A DNA stretch of 64,000 nucleotides, from positions 52,741,453 through 52,805,452 of the forward strand of contig NC_051068.1 of NCBI RefSeq assembly GCF_004664715.2, read 5' to 3'. Under the pieces are notes generated by a model. It saw only the letters and a program-made list of their open reading frames with translations. It ran no database searches and was not told the origin of the DNA. Numbering within the stretch: the first letter of the stretch is position 1; every line of letters starts with the position of its first letter. This document shows positions 40,360 through 54,349 of the stretch, in pieces. The position numbers and the translations under genes are program-made. The stretch comes from Peromyscus leucopus. Lineage: Eukaryota > Chordata > Mammalia > Rodentia > Cricetidae.

Positions 40360-42370
40360 TTTGAACTTTGCCAAGAACAAAATTGAAGTTTAGGATGAGC
40401 CAGTTTTCAGCCATTTTGAGGGTCAGATAGACTTGCACTTTGGCACTGAAGGTATTTACCAGCTCTGTTCCATTCCTCTTAGATTGGGAAATGGGGAGAA
40501 AAGGGCAAATTAAAGTGCTATAGCATTCACCCAAGCAGACATGATGCTCTAAAGAATACAGATGTGGTACTCACAGATGCAGGTTTCCAAACACTCAGGA
40601 TATAAAATGAATAACCCTTAGGACAATTAGGTTGTATGTTGGAGAAAAAAATAATCAATAAAAATGGTGGAGGTCTATGCCTGGGGCCATGAGGTGAACC
40701 CCAAAATCCAAGAGCGAAATGATGTCAGAGAAGAGACTAAACAATGTGTTCAGTTTAGAACATGCTGAATCTTGGATTTCAGTGAGAAATATCTAGTAGA
40801 AAAGTAGATGAGTGAGCTTAGAAGTAACAGCTTAAGTCAGAGGTTTGAGGTTTCCAGAAGATACTGCCTGCCTACTAAGATGAAGGTAAGGATTAAATTA
40901 GATAATGTATGTAAAGTACCCACTGCCTCACAGCACCAGGAACAAAATAAACAAAACAAACCAGTTAGTATATTTAGGTGCCTCAATTCAATAAAAGCAA
41001 TTTCTACACAATCCTGAGCATAATTATCAGACCAGTCTCTATCCTGAGATAGAGCCTGAAGTTAAAGTTTTACTTTAACCCAAGAGGCTCTCTCACTGGA
41101 TTTTACAGAAAGCCTGATAAGATGATTGTCATTCTTTACTTTTTCTTTGTTCATCACTGAACCATACTGAGCTGGTTTCAAGTCCATATATCCTCAGCTA
41201 GAACCAAGCAATTGCCCTTTGGCTTTATGAGCTAAAAGCTGCATGGTAGGAATGACTCTATCTTGTTCAAGAAAAATCCATCCTAAAGTATTGTCTCTAA
41301 GGAAACATATTTTTGAAATCGATATCCATAAATGTTGCATAACATAACTGATAATTCATTAATGCAATCTCCAGATAAAGGACCCAAGACTGACAAGTCT
41401 GAGAAAGATGGAAAAAATAGAGATGAAGATGGAAGAGTACTAATTTTCTTTCTTTCTTCCTAAATCTTGCCTTAGTTTGCAGGAAATAACTAACAGTCTA
41501 CCAATGTGTATCACATGAAAAATGTTTCTTTAGGACACTTTTCAATAACTTGATATATCAAGCACTTTAAATTTTGTCTTATTCACAATCAGAAATACTA
41601 TCTTTGATGCTAATTTTTAACTATGACTATCTAAAAAAATATAAAGAAATGCTGTATGTGAATTTTGTTTTCATTCATTTTTTTCCTGTTCAGAATATAA
41701 GCTGGATCAGATAGATAAGATACTCTCATCCCTCCCATGGAATTAGAGACTTAAATTTATTCATAACCATGGCTTAGCTATAGACCTCTTAGCCCTAGCC
41801 TGCTGAAGAGCTGTAACTTGATAATGGATAATGATTGCTCCCAGGGATGTGAAGAAGCCTTGTCCTTCCAGCTAAGGATGATTGAATTGGTCTTTAATAT
41901 CAAGTGGAATGATCTGAACTACATTTTCTTTATCATCAAACTGCCCTTGAAAACAGTTAGTCCACATATAATCATTTCAGGATTGAAAAATAAAATGTCT
42001 TTTCGAAGATTGAAAAAAATCACCCAGCATACATAGCTGATTTCAAAATGTCTGAACCCTAGCTTCAGACCATAAACGTTATGATTATATAAACAAACAA
42101 TGTCAGGAAAGTTACCTAATATGGTAATATTTTGTGAATTATCAAAATTCTAAGTGATAAATTCTCAAAACAGAACACACTTAATTTTCCTGATGGTTAT
42201 ACAATAACATAGAAACACCCTATCTAAGATCCCTTAGTTCTCTCAAGAAAAGTAAAAAAAAAAAAAATTATTTTCCTAATAACGGTGTGAGAGAAGTGCA
42301 CCTATGGAAGAGACAGTATGCTATGTGAGGGGCATTTCCACAGTGACTGGAGAAGGGTCTGGCTCAGGTG
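40360..42370. other. WDR49 intron, unassigned DNA
   Basis: About 2 kb without a named repeat and without an exon. Confidence 0.4.
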
Positions 42371-42374
42371 TCAG

Positions 42375-42500
42375 GGAGCCATTTCTTCTATGGCAAGGAA
42401 TAGGGCTCTTACTGTGATGAACATAACCTGTGGTTCGTAAGCCTTTGGAACTGGTTTGTGGAAGAGATTGGGATATACTTGGAGATGCAGGGTATGAAAA
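42375..42500 (+). repeat. ERVL/MaLR-like repeat segment, copy 1
   Basis: It shares with 43625-43740 the blocks GGGCTCTTACTGTGATGAAC, GCCTTTGGAACTGGTTTGTG and GAGATGCAGGGTA. This shows a dispersed repeat present twice in 1.3 kb, on either side of a coding exon. Confidence 0.6.
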
Positions 42501-42618
42501 TGTATCAAAAGAAAAGTGAAAGTTTTTCTGTGCAATTGGGGGAGGCAATTTACAATACTAAGAGTTTATTGGATTTACAATAGAGACTTGGAAATTTAAG
42601 AAATGGTAGCACATATTT

Positions 42619-42811
42619 GTTTTTTTTTTTTGTTTTGTTTTGTTTTGTTTTTTTTTTGTTTTTGTTTTTTGAGACAGAGTTTTTCTGCGTAGCTTTGCGC
42701 CTTTCCTGGAACTCGCTTTGTAGACCAGGCTGGCCTTGAACTCACAGAGATCCGCCTGACTCTGCCTCCTGAGTGCTGGGATTAAAGGTGTGCGCCACCA
42801 CCCTCCTGGCT
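42619..42811 (-). mobile_element. B1 SINE, minus strand, with target duplication
   Basis: A T-rich tail at 42619-42669 leads into GAGACAGAGTTTTTCTGCGT, GTAGACCAGGCTGGCCTTGA and GGGATTAAAGGTGTGCGCCA, very close to consensus. Target duplications tggtagcacatattt (42604-42618) and tggtagtacatattt (42811-42825) differ at one base. Confidence 0.95.
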
Positions 42812-43068
42812 GGTAGTACATATTTATCCGGAATTTTTTTAAAAAAGACTCAAATTTCCAAACCTAGGAGAAAACCCCAAAATGTTTCCCCTAGCCAGCC
42901 AAGCTGGGTAATTTTACTGTATTTTATTCACAGAGTATCTAGTCGATTCCAACTCACTTACCTAAGCTACCAACAAGTTAATGAGTCATAACAAAATGAG
43001 AATTCTTTGTTCTCCTTTTATACTTTGATTCAAATAAAAGCATCCTCATTTTCCCTTCTGACAATTTA

Positions 43069-43251
<183 letters not shown>

Positions 43252-43307
43252 TCAGGATGTGAAATGACACAGTGCAATAGGATGACTTGGTTAAATATAA
43301 GTGTTAG

Positions 43308-43625
43308 TTTATCTCAGTTGTCAATTTTGTGAGGTCTGAAATCACTTAAGAGGCAAATCCCTGAGTTTACTCTGAGGGTGTTTTCAGAAAGAATTAACTC
43401 CTATGGAGAGACCCACTCTAAATGTGAGTGGTTCATCCCATGGGCTGAGATCCCAGACTGAATTAAAAGGAGAAAATGAATGGTGCATGGGTACTTACCA
43501 GCCTCTTCTGGCTTCTCCACCATGACGAACTGTACTCCAAAATATGACCCAAAATAAACCCTTTCTAAAGTCACTCTGGTAGGTATTTTATCACAGGAAC
43601 ATGAAAAGTAACTAATGCAGAAAAT
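43308..43625 (+). mobile_element. LTR-like rodent repeat (MaLR/ERVL type)
   Basis: GTTGTCAATTTTGTGAGGTC, AAAATAAACCCTTTCTAAAG and GGTATTTTATCACAGGAACA, then AAAAGTAACTAATGCA, form the start and end pattern of such LTRs. It begins 108 bp upstream of the 3rd visible WDR49 exon in transcription direction. Confidence 0.55.
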
Positions 43626-45138
43626 TAGTATCAAGAAATAGGTCTCTTACTGTGATGAAACTAACCATGTGGTTAATAGTCCTTTGGAACTGGTTTTTGA
43701 AAAAGGTGTAGAAAAGTTTGGAGCTGCAGGGTACTGATGGTCTAGAATGTGGTAAGAACTTACTGTGCTGCTGTGGGAGTTTTGCAGGAGAAGAATGCTG
43801 AAAGAAATGTGCAGAGTAGAGGATAAGATCATGAGCTGTTAGAGGGGAACAGGACTGGGCTAGAAGATATTCATCTTATAATTTGGCAAAGAATCTGAAA
43901 CCTAATCCTCATGTCGTGAGAAGTCTAGAAGAGCTGAGTTTTAAAAGCAATGACTAGCCTACTTCTGTGGGTATGTATATGTGTATGCTTCTCCTGCTTT
44001 TTCTTCCTCTGTTTTTTGGTTTATTTTATTCTAGTTTTTTTTCTTACTTATTTTCTACAGATAGAGAGAAAAAAGGTATGGAGTTGAATGGGCAGAAAGG
44101 TGTGGAGGATCTGGAAGGAGATGAGAGAGGGGAAAACCTTGGTCAGAGTAGATTGTGTGGAAAAAAATCTATTTTCAATTTTAAAAATAGAGTAGTTTGT
44201 TTGGCAGAAGATAGCATTCAGGCTGTGCTATGGATACTGTGCATTGTTTGTATCTTGCTCACCCATGAGAAAGCAGCAAGTAGATCAAAGCAGTGTGAAA
44301 ATGTTCAGAGAATAATGGGATTTGAGTGAGGTTAAAGTTGGAGACATGGCAGTCGAGGTAAAAGCAACTATAATTGTTGAAGAGATTAATGTCATTAAAG
44401 AGATAAACAACGTTGTTCATAAAAACAACAGAAAAAGTGGCATGAGGATAAGACGTCAACCATCACAGTCTGCAACTTCTAAAAATGAAAATTAACTCAT
44501 AATAAGAGAGCCCTGACTGAAAATACTACCAAAATTATTTCTTACTAGAAACCATCTCCCTGAGGTTGCTTATGCACAGATTTGGCCATCCAGACACACA
44601 TAGGACACAATAGTTGTGGTAGAAGGGTCAAAATACAGTTCAAGATGGACCTTGTGGACCTTGGCAGCAACATCCACATGGTCCTGGATTGACAGAAACT
44701 TAAAATATGAGAGTTAATAATTTAGGCCTGCACAAAGTTTTCAGAAAGCTGCTAAAGCCCAATAATATGTAGTAGAGTCAGATGCCCAGTAAAAGGGTTT
44801 TGAGAAGTCATTGTGTGAAGCTGTGATAGTGAAACCTAAATTGCATTATAGTTCCCAGGATGTTAACGGTGCTAGAACCAACTAAGATTTGGTGAAGAAA
44901 ATTGTATGTATGGCATGGAACTTACTAAAAGAGAGTGATGTGTACTAAGGCTGAAAAATGAGAGGGACAGCACTATCCACAGCTGCCAGGGCCCAGATGA
45001 TTCCATCATGACCACAAGATAAGTTGTCGAATTTTGTGTTTGACATGATGGGTGGATTGTAGTCTTGCTTTGGCCACTCATTCTTTGCTCTACCTTTATA
45101 TCTTTATTCTGGAATGGGAATTTTTATTTTGTTGTTGT

Positions 45139-45191
<53 letters not shown>

Positions 45192-45400
45192 GGCTCAGAA
45201 TTACCTTGAGTTGTAACTAAAAATTGAGTTGCTCATCAACTTCTTAAGAGACTTTGAAGTTTGGGCTTTTGAATAATGCTAGAGCTGCTAAGATTTTGGA
45301 AACTCTTTTAAATGAACTGACTGCATTTTACATTATGAGATGTTCATGAGCCATTGATGGCTATGGTGGAATGATTTTTGATGCTCGGAAGAAGTTGAGT
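43625..45400 (+). mobile_element. ERVL/MaLR-like internal sequence, old
   Basis: From GGTCTCTTACTGTGATGAAA through GTTGAAGAGATTAATGTCAT to GAGACTTTGAAGTTTGGGCT and GCATTTTACATTATGAGATG, the text follows the 3' part of MaLR internal DNA, which normally reads 'GACTTTTGAAGT...GCATTTTGCATTATGA'. No retroviral domain is intact. A (TG)n lies at 45144-45188. Confidence 0.5.
45144..45188. repeat. (TG)n microsatellite
   Basis: About 22 TG units. Confidence 0.96.
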
Positions 45401-45470
45401 AGAGCACTTATTTAGCATGAACAGCATCCTATGTTTAATCCCCAGCACTACACACACACACACACAAAAA
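45392..45470 (+). mobile_element. ID SINE, diverged, with (CA)n tail
   Basis: TTGAGTAGAGCACTTATTTA and GTTTAATCCCCAGCACTACA are ID-element blocks followed by ten CA units. Confidence 0.7.
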
Positions 45471-45499
45471 ATTGTTACATTTGAGTATTAAGTTGATGA

Positions 45500-46070
45500 G
45501 GGATAGTCTTGTGATGAGTAATTTGTTAAGCTGATGGAATTTAGAGTCACATAAGAGACAAACTTCTGGGTATGTCTGTTAAGGTTTTTCCAAAGTTTTA
45601 ACTTAGGTGGAAAGGCCCAAACTTACTGTGGTGATACCACCCCATGGAACATGATGTTAGACTGGATTACAGAAAGAAGAGCTATTGCAGCATCGTTCTC
45701 TCTTTGTTTCCTGATTGGAGATGTGACAGGACCAGCTCCCTGTGTTCCTGCTGCCATTCCTCCCCCACCATGATGAACTAAACCAGTGGTTCTCAACCAC
45801 CCTAATGCCGTGAACCTTTAATACAGTTCCTAGGGTTGTGGTGACCCCCAACCGTGAAATCATTTTTTCATTGCTACTTCATAACTAATTTTGCTACTGT
45901 TATGAACTGTAATGTAAATATCTGTACTTTCCTATGGTCTTAGGCGACCCTGTGAAAAGGTCATTTGACCCCCAAAGGAGTCTTGAACCACAAGTTGAGA
46001 AGAGCTGAACTAAACCCTAAAGCTATAAGACAAATCTACTTGGTACTAAATATAGTTTTGGTAGGTTATG
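45500..46070 (+). mobile_element. LTR-like repeat (MaLR/ERVL type) interrupted by a hAT element
   Basis: It begins near GATGAGTAATTTGTTAAGCT and holds CCCCACCATGATGAACTAAAC; after the 224 bp hAT insertion it resumes with CCTAAAGCTATAAGAC. It resembles 43308-43625 in layout. Confidence 0.55.
45784..46007 (-). mobile_element. URR1-type hAT/Charlie element with perfect 8 bp target duplication
   Basis: CAGTGGTTCTCAACCACC at one end and AAGTTGAGAAGAGCTG at the other are inverted repeats. The 8-mer aactaaac flanks it on both sides (45776-45783 and 46008-46015). It is the reverse-orientation relative of 10366-10584 and lacks transposase. Confidence 0.92.
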
Positions 46071-48155
46071 TTATAATTAATCCTCTCAAAATTCAAATTT
46101 AGGTGATACCAAAGTCTTTTAAATATCTGGAATGAACAAGAATGATGGATTAATGGAAACTTCTTTGTAGATTTAAAGTAGGGGCTGATTACAAGATAAT
46201 TCAAGGCTTTCGAGAGTTGAGAATGAGGAACTCTCAGCATCTGTGGGAAAGAAACTGAAATTTTAGTTGTTCACCAATGAGTAGAGTTGCAATTAATCAT
46301 GCCCGAGCAATGAAGCATTTATAATACAAATAAACAAAGAAACAGGATTACAGAGTTTCTGAAGCAGTGAACAGTGGATAGACTTGGGAAGTGTAAGCTT
46401 TCCTGGCAAAAGGAAGGCACAGAAGCCCCATGACCCTGCCCACATGCCTTTCTTCAGACTTTTCCAACTGGCTATTTATCTGTATCATCTGAAATATTTT
46501 TAAATAAATATAATGAAGTGGTTTTTTTTTTTTTTAGTTCTGTGAGATTCCCTTGAAAGTAAGTGTAACACAATGAAGGAGGGGTTCATAGGACTCTGGA
46601 TTTAAAACACATGGATTAGAGGCATAGGTTACAATCTATCTTTACAACCATCATTCCAATTATGGAGCAGTCAACTAGGGCTCAGCCCTCAGTCTGTAAA
46701 CTCTAACCTAAATGCTATGTAAATAGTTTAGGAACTGAATGTGTTAAATACTCCCAACTAGTACCTGCTGGAAAATCCACCACATGATTGCTTCTGTGGA
46801 GGAAAAATGTCTGTAATTTTTTAGTGAGCACCAGTGTACTGCTCTATTGAATATTCTGGAGTCTGTTGAAATCCTGCTTATTTGTTTGTCTTCCATTATG
46901 TGTGATATAGGAACCATACTCCTCAAGGATGGCTGAAGGATTAAACATCTAATTCAGGGCCTAAAGCATGCTTCTCATGTGGTAGGTCTCCTGTCTTTTT
47001 CTGATTGAGTTGCCTGGGGACAGAGGTTGCCAGGCCCATTCTTAAAGAGTATCTAACAGTGGTTCTATTCTCTACTCAGGCACTGAGGTACTGACAGGGC
47101 CAAAAGATACACTTTTAGAGAGGGAATCAGTATGTCACCAGCAATTAGAAGGAAGCCCTAAGGTGAAACATTTTTGACAAATATTATGCTGAGGTCAAGT
47201 TTGCACTGTGTATCAAAATTAAAATCAATACACTCTTTGACTTCCAAGTTCAACATCTGAAAACCTCTCTCACAGATACACTAATTCTTGAGAAATGTCT
47301 TATTTTCAGGCTATACTACAACATTATTTGTAAACCCTAAAGATTTGAATCAAACAGATTCCTATTATCAGGAGACTTAGGCTGTATTATATGATATAAC
47401 CATCAGAAGATGGATCATGCAGCTGGCATTGTTCAGTAGTTAAAGCACATGTTTATAATATGCACAGTCCTTGTTCCATCCTCAGCAATACCCTCCATGT
47501 ACACAAAAAGAGATAAATTGTCTGTTATTTCTAGACTAGCCCCAAAACTCTAACAGCTATGACACCTTTCACTAAGGTACTTTAACTTTTGGAGTTTTAG
47601 TGTCCTCAATTGTAAAATATGTATTTGACCTTGTACTACTGTGTATATGGGGGGGGCTTGTAACAGTGTCTGGTTTGAAGTAAACATTTTGTAGACTTTA
47701 ATAAACATCATTATTTATATAGAATATTCATATAAACTAATGTCTAGGACAGAACCATAAAACAGCAGACCAGCATGTTCAGTGGTCTATCATCTAGCAA
47801 CAGATAGCTCTTCTAGGCTAGAAAAATGGACTAGAAACCAGAAATACTGGTATCATAAGCAGAAAAGAAAACAGATTCTGTGAAGACATTACTTCAAAGA
47901 TTAATTAGTTTTCAGATCTTTCAAAACCATGATAAGTGGAACATAATGTTAATTCTTTGATCATACAGCTTCTGACTTGAAATCGTAAATGGGGTTTCAA
48001 ATTGTCATTCATTCTTATTTCTTCACAAAATATGACCAAAGAAGCTCAGTCTTTAATTTACATGTCTAATACAGAGGTTGCCAGACTTCAGATTATGTTG
48101 TTTGACTGTGGTAAGAATAAATGCACCATAAAATTCAGTAAATGGCTACTAAACA
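46071..48155. other. WDR49 intron, mostly unassigned
   Basis: Contains an ID-like fragment at about 47420-47500 (GTTCAGTAGTTAAAGCACAT, CCATCCTCAGCAATA). No exon. Confidence 0.4.
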
Positions 48156-48164
48156 GATTTTAAG

Positions 48165-48358
48165 GTTTATTTTAGTATAAGTTTATATGTATGTGTGTCT
48201 CTGAGTGTGTATGTGCACATGTGCAGATACCCATGGAGACCAGAAGAGGATGCCCTGGAGTTAGAGTTCTAAGCAGCTGTACAAAGTGGGTATTGAACAC
48301 ATGTCTGCTGAAAGAGCAAAAATGATTCTCAACTGTTGAGCCATCTCTTCAGCCACTG
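48165..48358 (-). mobile_element. B3-type SINE, minus strand
   Basis: CCAGAAGAGGATGCCCTGGA, GTGGGTATTGAACACATGTC and GTTGAGCCATCTCTTCAGCC are the reverse complement of a B3/B2 body and head. Confidence 0.8.
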
Positions 48359-48359
48359 C

Positions 48360-50066
<1,707 letters not shown>

Positions 50067-50589
50067 CTAGGAGAAAATAACATAGTGGAGAAATTAAATA
50101 TAGTTTCAGGATCAACCACTTTCATTTCAATAAAAATACCTTGCCTGTGCAATTTCACTGCTGAGATCCCCCAGTGGTTAAAGACATTTTTTTATAATGT
50201 TTTTCTTCTGTTTGTTAAGCTGATAACATTTCAATTTGTAGGCCAGCGCTGAAGTAATGAAGTCATGATCTTCTTTATCATAGAAGGCAGTAATCTGCTT
50301 CCTTTACCCACCATTCAGCTGACTGTCTAGAGGCCATCTTGACTTAATACCTCACTGTCAATAAACATAAATCTTTCACGTTTATTTAAGAAAGACAAAT
50401 CTCATAGTTCTGGTACTGTGACACTATTTACTAAACAAGATGGAACTTTTTACTTGTGATCTACTTGCATGTAGCAATAAGAAAAAGAAACACTTCATGA
50501 CACTGTGGGAAGTAGTTAGGTTCAACAAGTTACTGGAACTGTTACTTTTTTTGTACCATCAGTCCTCTTCTTTCTCTTTGCTCAGAGTG

Positions 50590-50630
<41 letters not shown>

Positions 50631-51190
50631 ATAATTATTCATGTATCACTAAAAACAAAGAGTGTATGTTAAATATAAATCCACATATACACTTCAAGAG
50701 GAAAGCAACAGAACAAGCACTGGCAGGAACAAGACAATGTGTGATAAGAATGAGAAAATATGGGTTCGATAGAGGCAAGTCAACCACTTCTTTCCACTCT
50801 AGGTATACAATGCCTGTAAGGCATTTTTTGTTCAAACCACTCTACCAGTGAGACTGTAGAGATCTAGCTAATGAAAGAAAAATGATAAGCACATGAATAT
50901 GTAGACAGTAATTTATGTAGGGTAATATCTTGATTTTGAGAAATCAAAGTATGTCCCTACTGTTTACACATTTTCATTCTATAAATGTAAACTTATTGAG
51001 AAAAGTTTATATTTTATATCGTATGTGTTGAGGGAACCTAAAGTATGTTAGGAAAGCTAACACCGATAGTGATCATAAACACATGCATACATTCTACAGG
51101 CTCTTACTGAACATCCAGCCTGTGATAGGAGGACTTGAGTGACTAATTCCTACTTTCAAAAACTCTAGCTGAATGCATTAAAACTTCCAA
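50067..51190. other. WDR49 large intron, low-coordinate end
   Basis: Contains a (TG)n of about 20 units at 50591-50630 and no exon. Confidence 0.45.
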
Positions 51191-51194
51191 GTAG

Positions 51195-51290
51195 CGTCAA
51201 GAGAGATGGCTCACAAGAGCTTGCCACACAAGCATGAGGACCTGAGTTCTAGTCTCAGCACAAAAAGGTAAAAAGAAAGAAGAAAAAAAA
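51195..51290 (+). mobile_element. B4/ID-like SINE head
   Basis: AGAGAGATGGCTCACAAGAG, then CTTGCCACACAAGCATGAGG and ACCTGAGTTC, is a tRNA-derived head with a purine-rich end. Confidence 0.7.
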
Positions 51291-51587
51291 CTGGACATGG
51301 CGGCCCATTGAACTTATTATCTTAGTGATCACTTGCAAACCTGAAAAACATTATTGGGGCCAGGATTTTACCAATGATGTTTGGTGGTTAATTCTCGTTT
51401 CCTACCTTTTGTAACTAGTTTTGTCAGTCAAGCTGAGAGTGACACAGTGTGGTCTACCTTTACTCAACTGTAGAACCCCATGAAATTTAAATTTTGCTTA
51501 AAAGAGAAGAGTGCCTCTTATTGAAAAGCATTAAGAAATTCAATGAAGGCCAAGTGCACAGGATGTGAAGGGACAAAGAAAGGAGAT

Positions 51588-52068
51588 GTCTCAGTTAGGG
51601 TTTCCATTGCTGTGGAAAAACACTATGACCAAAAGTAAGTTGGAGAAGATAGGGTTCACTTCACCTTTCAGCTTTACAAGTACATCACACAGAGAGGCCA
51701 GGGCAGGAACCTGGAGGCAGGAGCAGAGGCTGGATTGCTGCTCACTGACTTTTTCCTCATGGCTTCCTCAGCCTGCTTTCTTACAGCACTCAGGACCATC
51801 GGCCTAAGGGTGGCACTGCCCATCATGGGCTGGGCTGCTCTCTTAGTTATGCTTCTATTGCTGTGAAGAGATGCCATGCCCAAAGCAACTCTTATAAAAA
51901 ATAAACACTTAAATGTGAACTCAAAGACCACCCCTCCCCCAGTGGCAACATCCCCCAACAACGTAGCACATCCAATTATTCCCCAAACAACTCCACTAAC
52001 TGGGGATGAGCATTCAAACACATGAGCCTATGGGGGCCATTCTTATTAAAACCACCACAGCCTCTCAC
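51588..52068 (-). mobile_element. Two adjacent MaLR-type LTR pieces, minus strand
   Basis: GTTAGGGTTTCCATTGCTGT at 51595 and again GTTATGCTTCTATTGCTGTG at 51846 are two starts of the same reversed LTR. The second runs to GCCTATGGGGGCCATTCTTA (52026-52045) and AAACCACCACA. The second copy or a duplicated start is inserted in, or lies behind, the first. Confidence 0.65.
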
Positions 52069-52069
52069 A

Positions 52070-53612
52070 TCAATTACTAATTAAGAAAATGCCACACGGG
52101 CTTACCCATAGCATGATCTTATGGAGGCATGTCAGTTTCCTCCTCTCAGATGACTCTAGCTTGTGGTGAGTTAACAGAAAACTAGGACACAATCGTTGAA
52201 ATAATGATCTCACAGCGGCTGTGATTGCCTGGACAGGATGTTGGGACTATCAATAGTCAATTGTGGATTGAGGAAGAGGTCACATGGGGCACAATCTCTC
52301 CTTGATAAACTGGCAACCGACAAATTCTAAAAAAGAGGGAGTTATTGCCTTCAGTGTGTCCCCAGCTGTGTGATCCAGTGGAAAGTTCCAAACCTGTGGT
52401 AACACAGACAATTCTGCTTATGATTGAGTCACAAAACAAACCCAAAATGACATGAACGTAATAAAGGACCACACAAGCAGGAGAACCTATAACAGGAGTA
52501 TAATATAGACAAAAGTGGGTGGGGGCAAGAGTAGTTGGAGTGTATTAATCATATACATGTATGAAATTATTGAAGAAGAAAGTTCATGAGTTTAAAAAAA
52601 TGAGAGAAATGTCATTGTTTTTGAAAAGGAGAAGACTGCTACAAGGGCTGTTGTTGATAAGGACATCTCTAAGAGAAGAGCAGAAACAAAGCAGGGCTGC
52701 AAGAAGACCACACCGAGCCGACTAGAATCGTGACTGAAGAGCGTCTTAGCTAACCGAGTCATTCCAACAGTGGAAGGAGAGGAGGGCTTGGAAGAGGTGA
52801 CACACTGTGGGTAAAGTTGATATCTCAGAGAAACAGAACAGAATCTGGATCGGATCCCTGTTAAGCTTTGTTCTCGTCTCTGAAGTTACAATTCTGATTA
52901 GATGATTCCTTAAATGACATAAAAGATTATTACTAAGCTAGGAGGAAACTTCAAAGCTGAATGGCCTATGTCTTTGAAATACTGTGACCTAATACATTAT
53001 CATCCCAAGCAGATGACTGTTTCCACTTGATTTTGTTTGAACACCCAGATTCTCCAGCAAATGTGCTAAAGTCTGACTGTTTCACCAGTTAATTGTCTGA
53101 AGTTGGGCATGAGGGTCGAGTATATTAATTAACCTCTGTAGACATCACTTTACCCATCTGTTGTGCAGAGATAATTATGACAACTAGCCCAAACCTTGTT
53201 AAGAGGGCTTAAAGAAGCTACGATTTGTAAATCACTAAGTGTAGCATATGGTATTGCTGCAAATAAGCTATAAAAGTTAGCCATGTCACTCTTCTGAGGT
53301 TCGTTTGTCTGGCCTATTATCTGGTCCATTCATCTTTCAAATTCAAATCAATTTAAGAAAATATAGTATATAATTTTCTGCTACCACAACAATGAGTGAT
53401 TATAATTTTAGAAACTAGATTTCAATGTACATTGAAATTTCAAATATGTCATGGCTGTTACTGTTATCTTACATAATTATCTTCTATTTTATTCTTTCAA
53501 GTGTTTTGATCATAGTCACTCTTTTACTCTCTTATTCTCTCTTAGCTCCTTTCCACACCTAACATACTCCTTCTTCAAGCAAGTCTCCCTCCTGCCATTT
53601 CTTGCACGTCTT

Positions 53613-53615
<3 letters not shown>
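52070..53615. other. WDR49 large intron, unassigned DNA
   Basis: A possible 3' end of an unassigned repeat at about 52500-52610 (ATCATATACATGTATGAAAT). No exon. Confidence 0.4.

Positions 53616-53617
<2 letters not shown>

Positions 53618-53650
<33 letters not shown>
53618..53650. repeat. (TG)n microsatellite
   Basis: About 16 TG units. Confidence 0.95.
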
Positions 53651-53651
<1 letters not shown>

Positions 53652-54349
53652 GAGAGAGTTGTGCATGTGTGTCTGTGTGTGATAAGCACAATATTTAATT
53701 AGAGTTGCCTGTATAAGCATGGAAGGGTGATTTTTTTTTAACTGAATAATGATGGCAACTTACCAATTGCTATATCACCGAGTAACTATTAACTAAAACT
53801 CCTGTGAGGGGGAGGTAGGGTTTCATAAACTTCTCTTCCACCCATGGTGAATTATTGACAGGCCAAGTCTTATGCAGGTCTTAGGCAGGTAAACCCAGCT
53901 GTTTTAAGTTCTGTCATGAAGTAGCCACATAATGTCCAGAAGACAATGTTACATAAATTCTATGAAATTTAGACTCCATACTTTTTAAATAAATGCAACT
54001 TTCTCAAAGCATAAAAGAAAAAAAGTGTGAAAATGGTCTTTTAAAAAAAGACTAAAGTTTGTGATGGATTTTTTTTCTATTCAAATTAAGCAGGTATTAT
54101 ATGCTCTGCTGTTCAGTACTAAAAGGTGAATATTCCCCAGCAGAAATATGCATGGAAGTTGACATGTAAAAGCCATGTTAACAGACTCCTACTCCTTTAC
54201 CCATGTAGACATTTGTTCTGGAATAAGCAATGCTCACCTTCTGCATTGTACCCTCCCTCCCCTGCCATCGGGTTGAGCTCCAGCATACTAGGCATCAGCT
54301 TTTATCACTATTTCTCTGCTCCTTTAGGGCTATTGTATGAAATCTGAAT

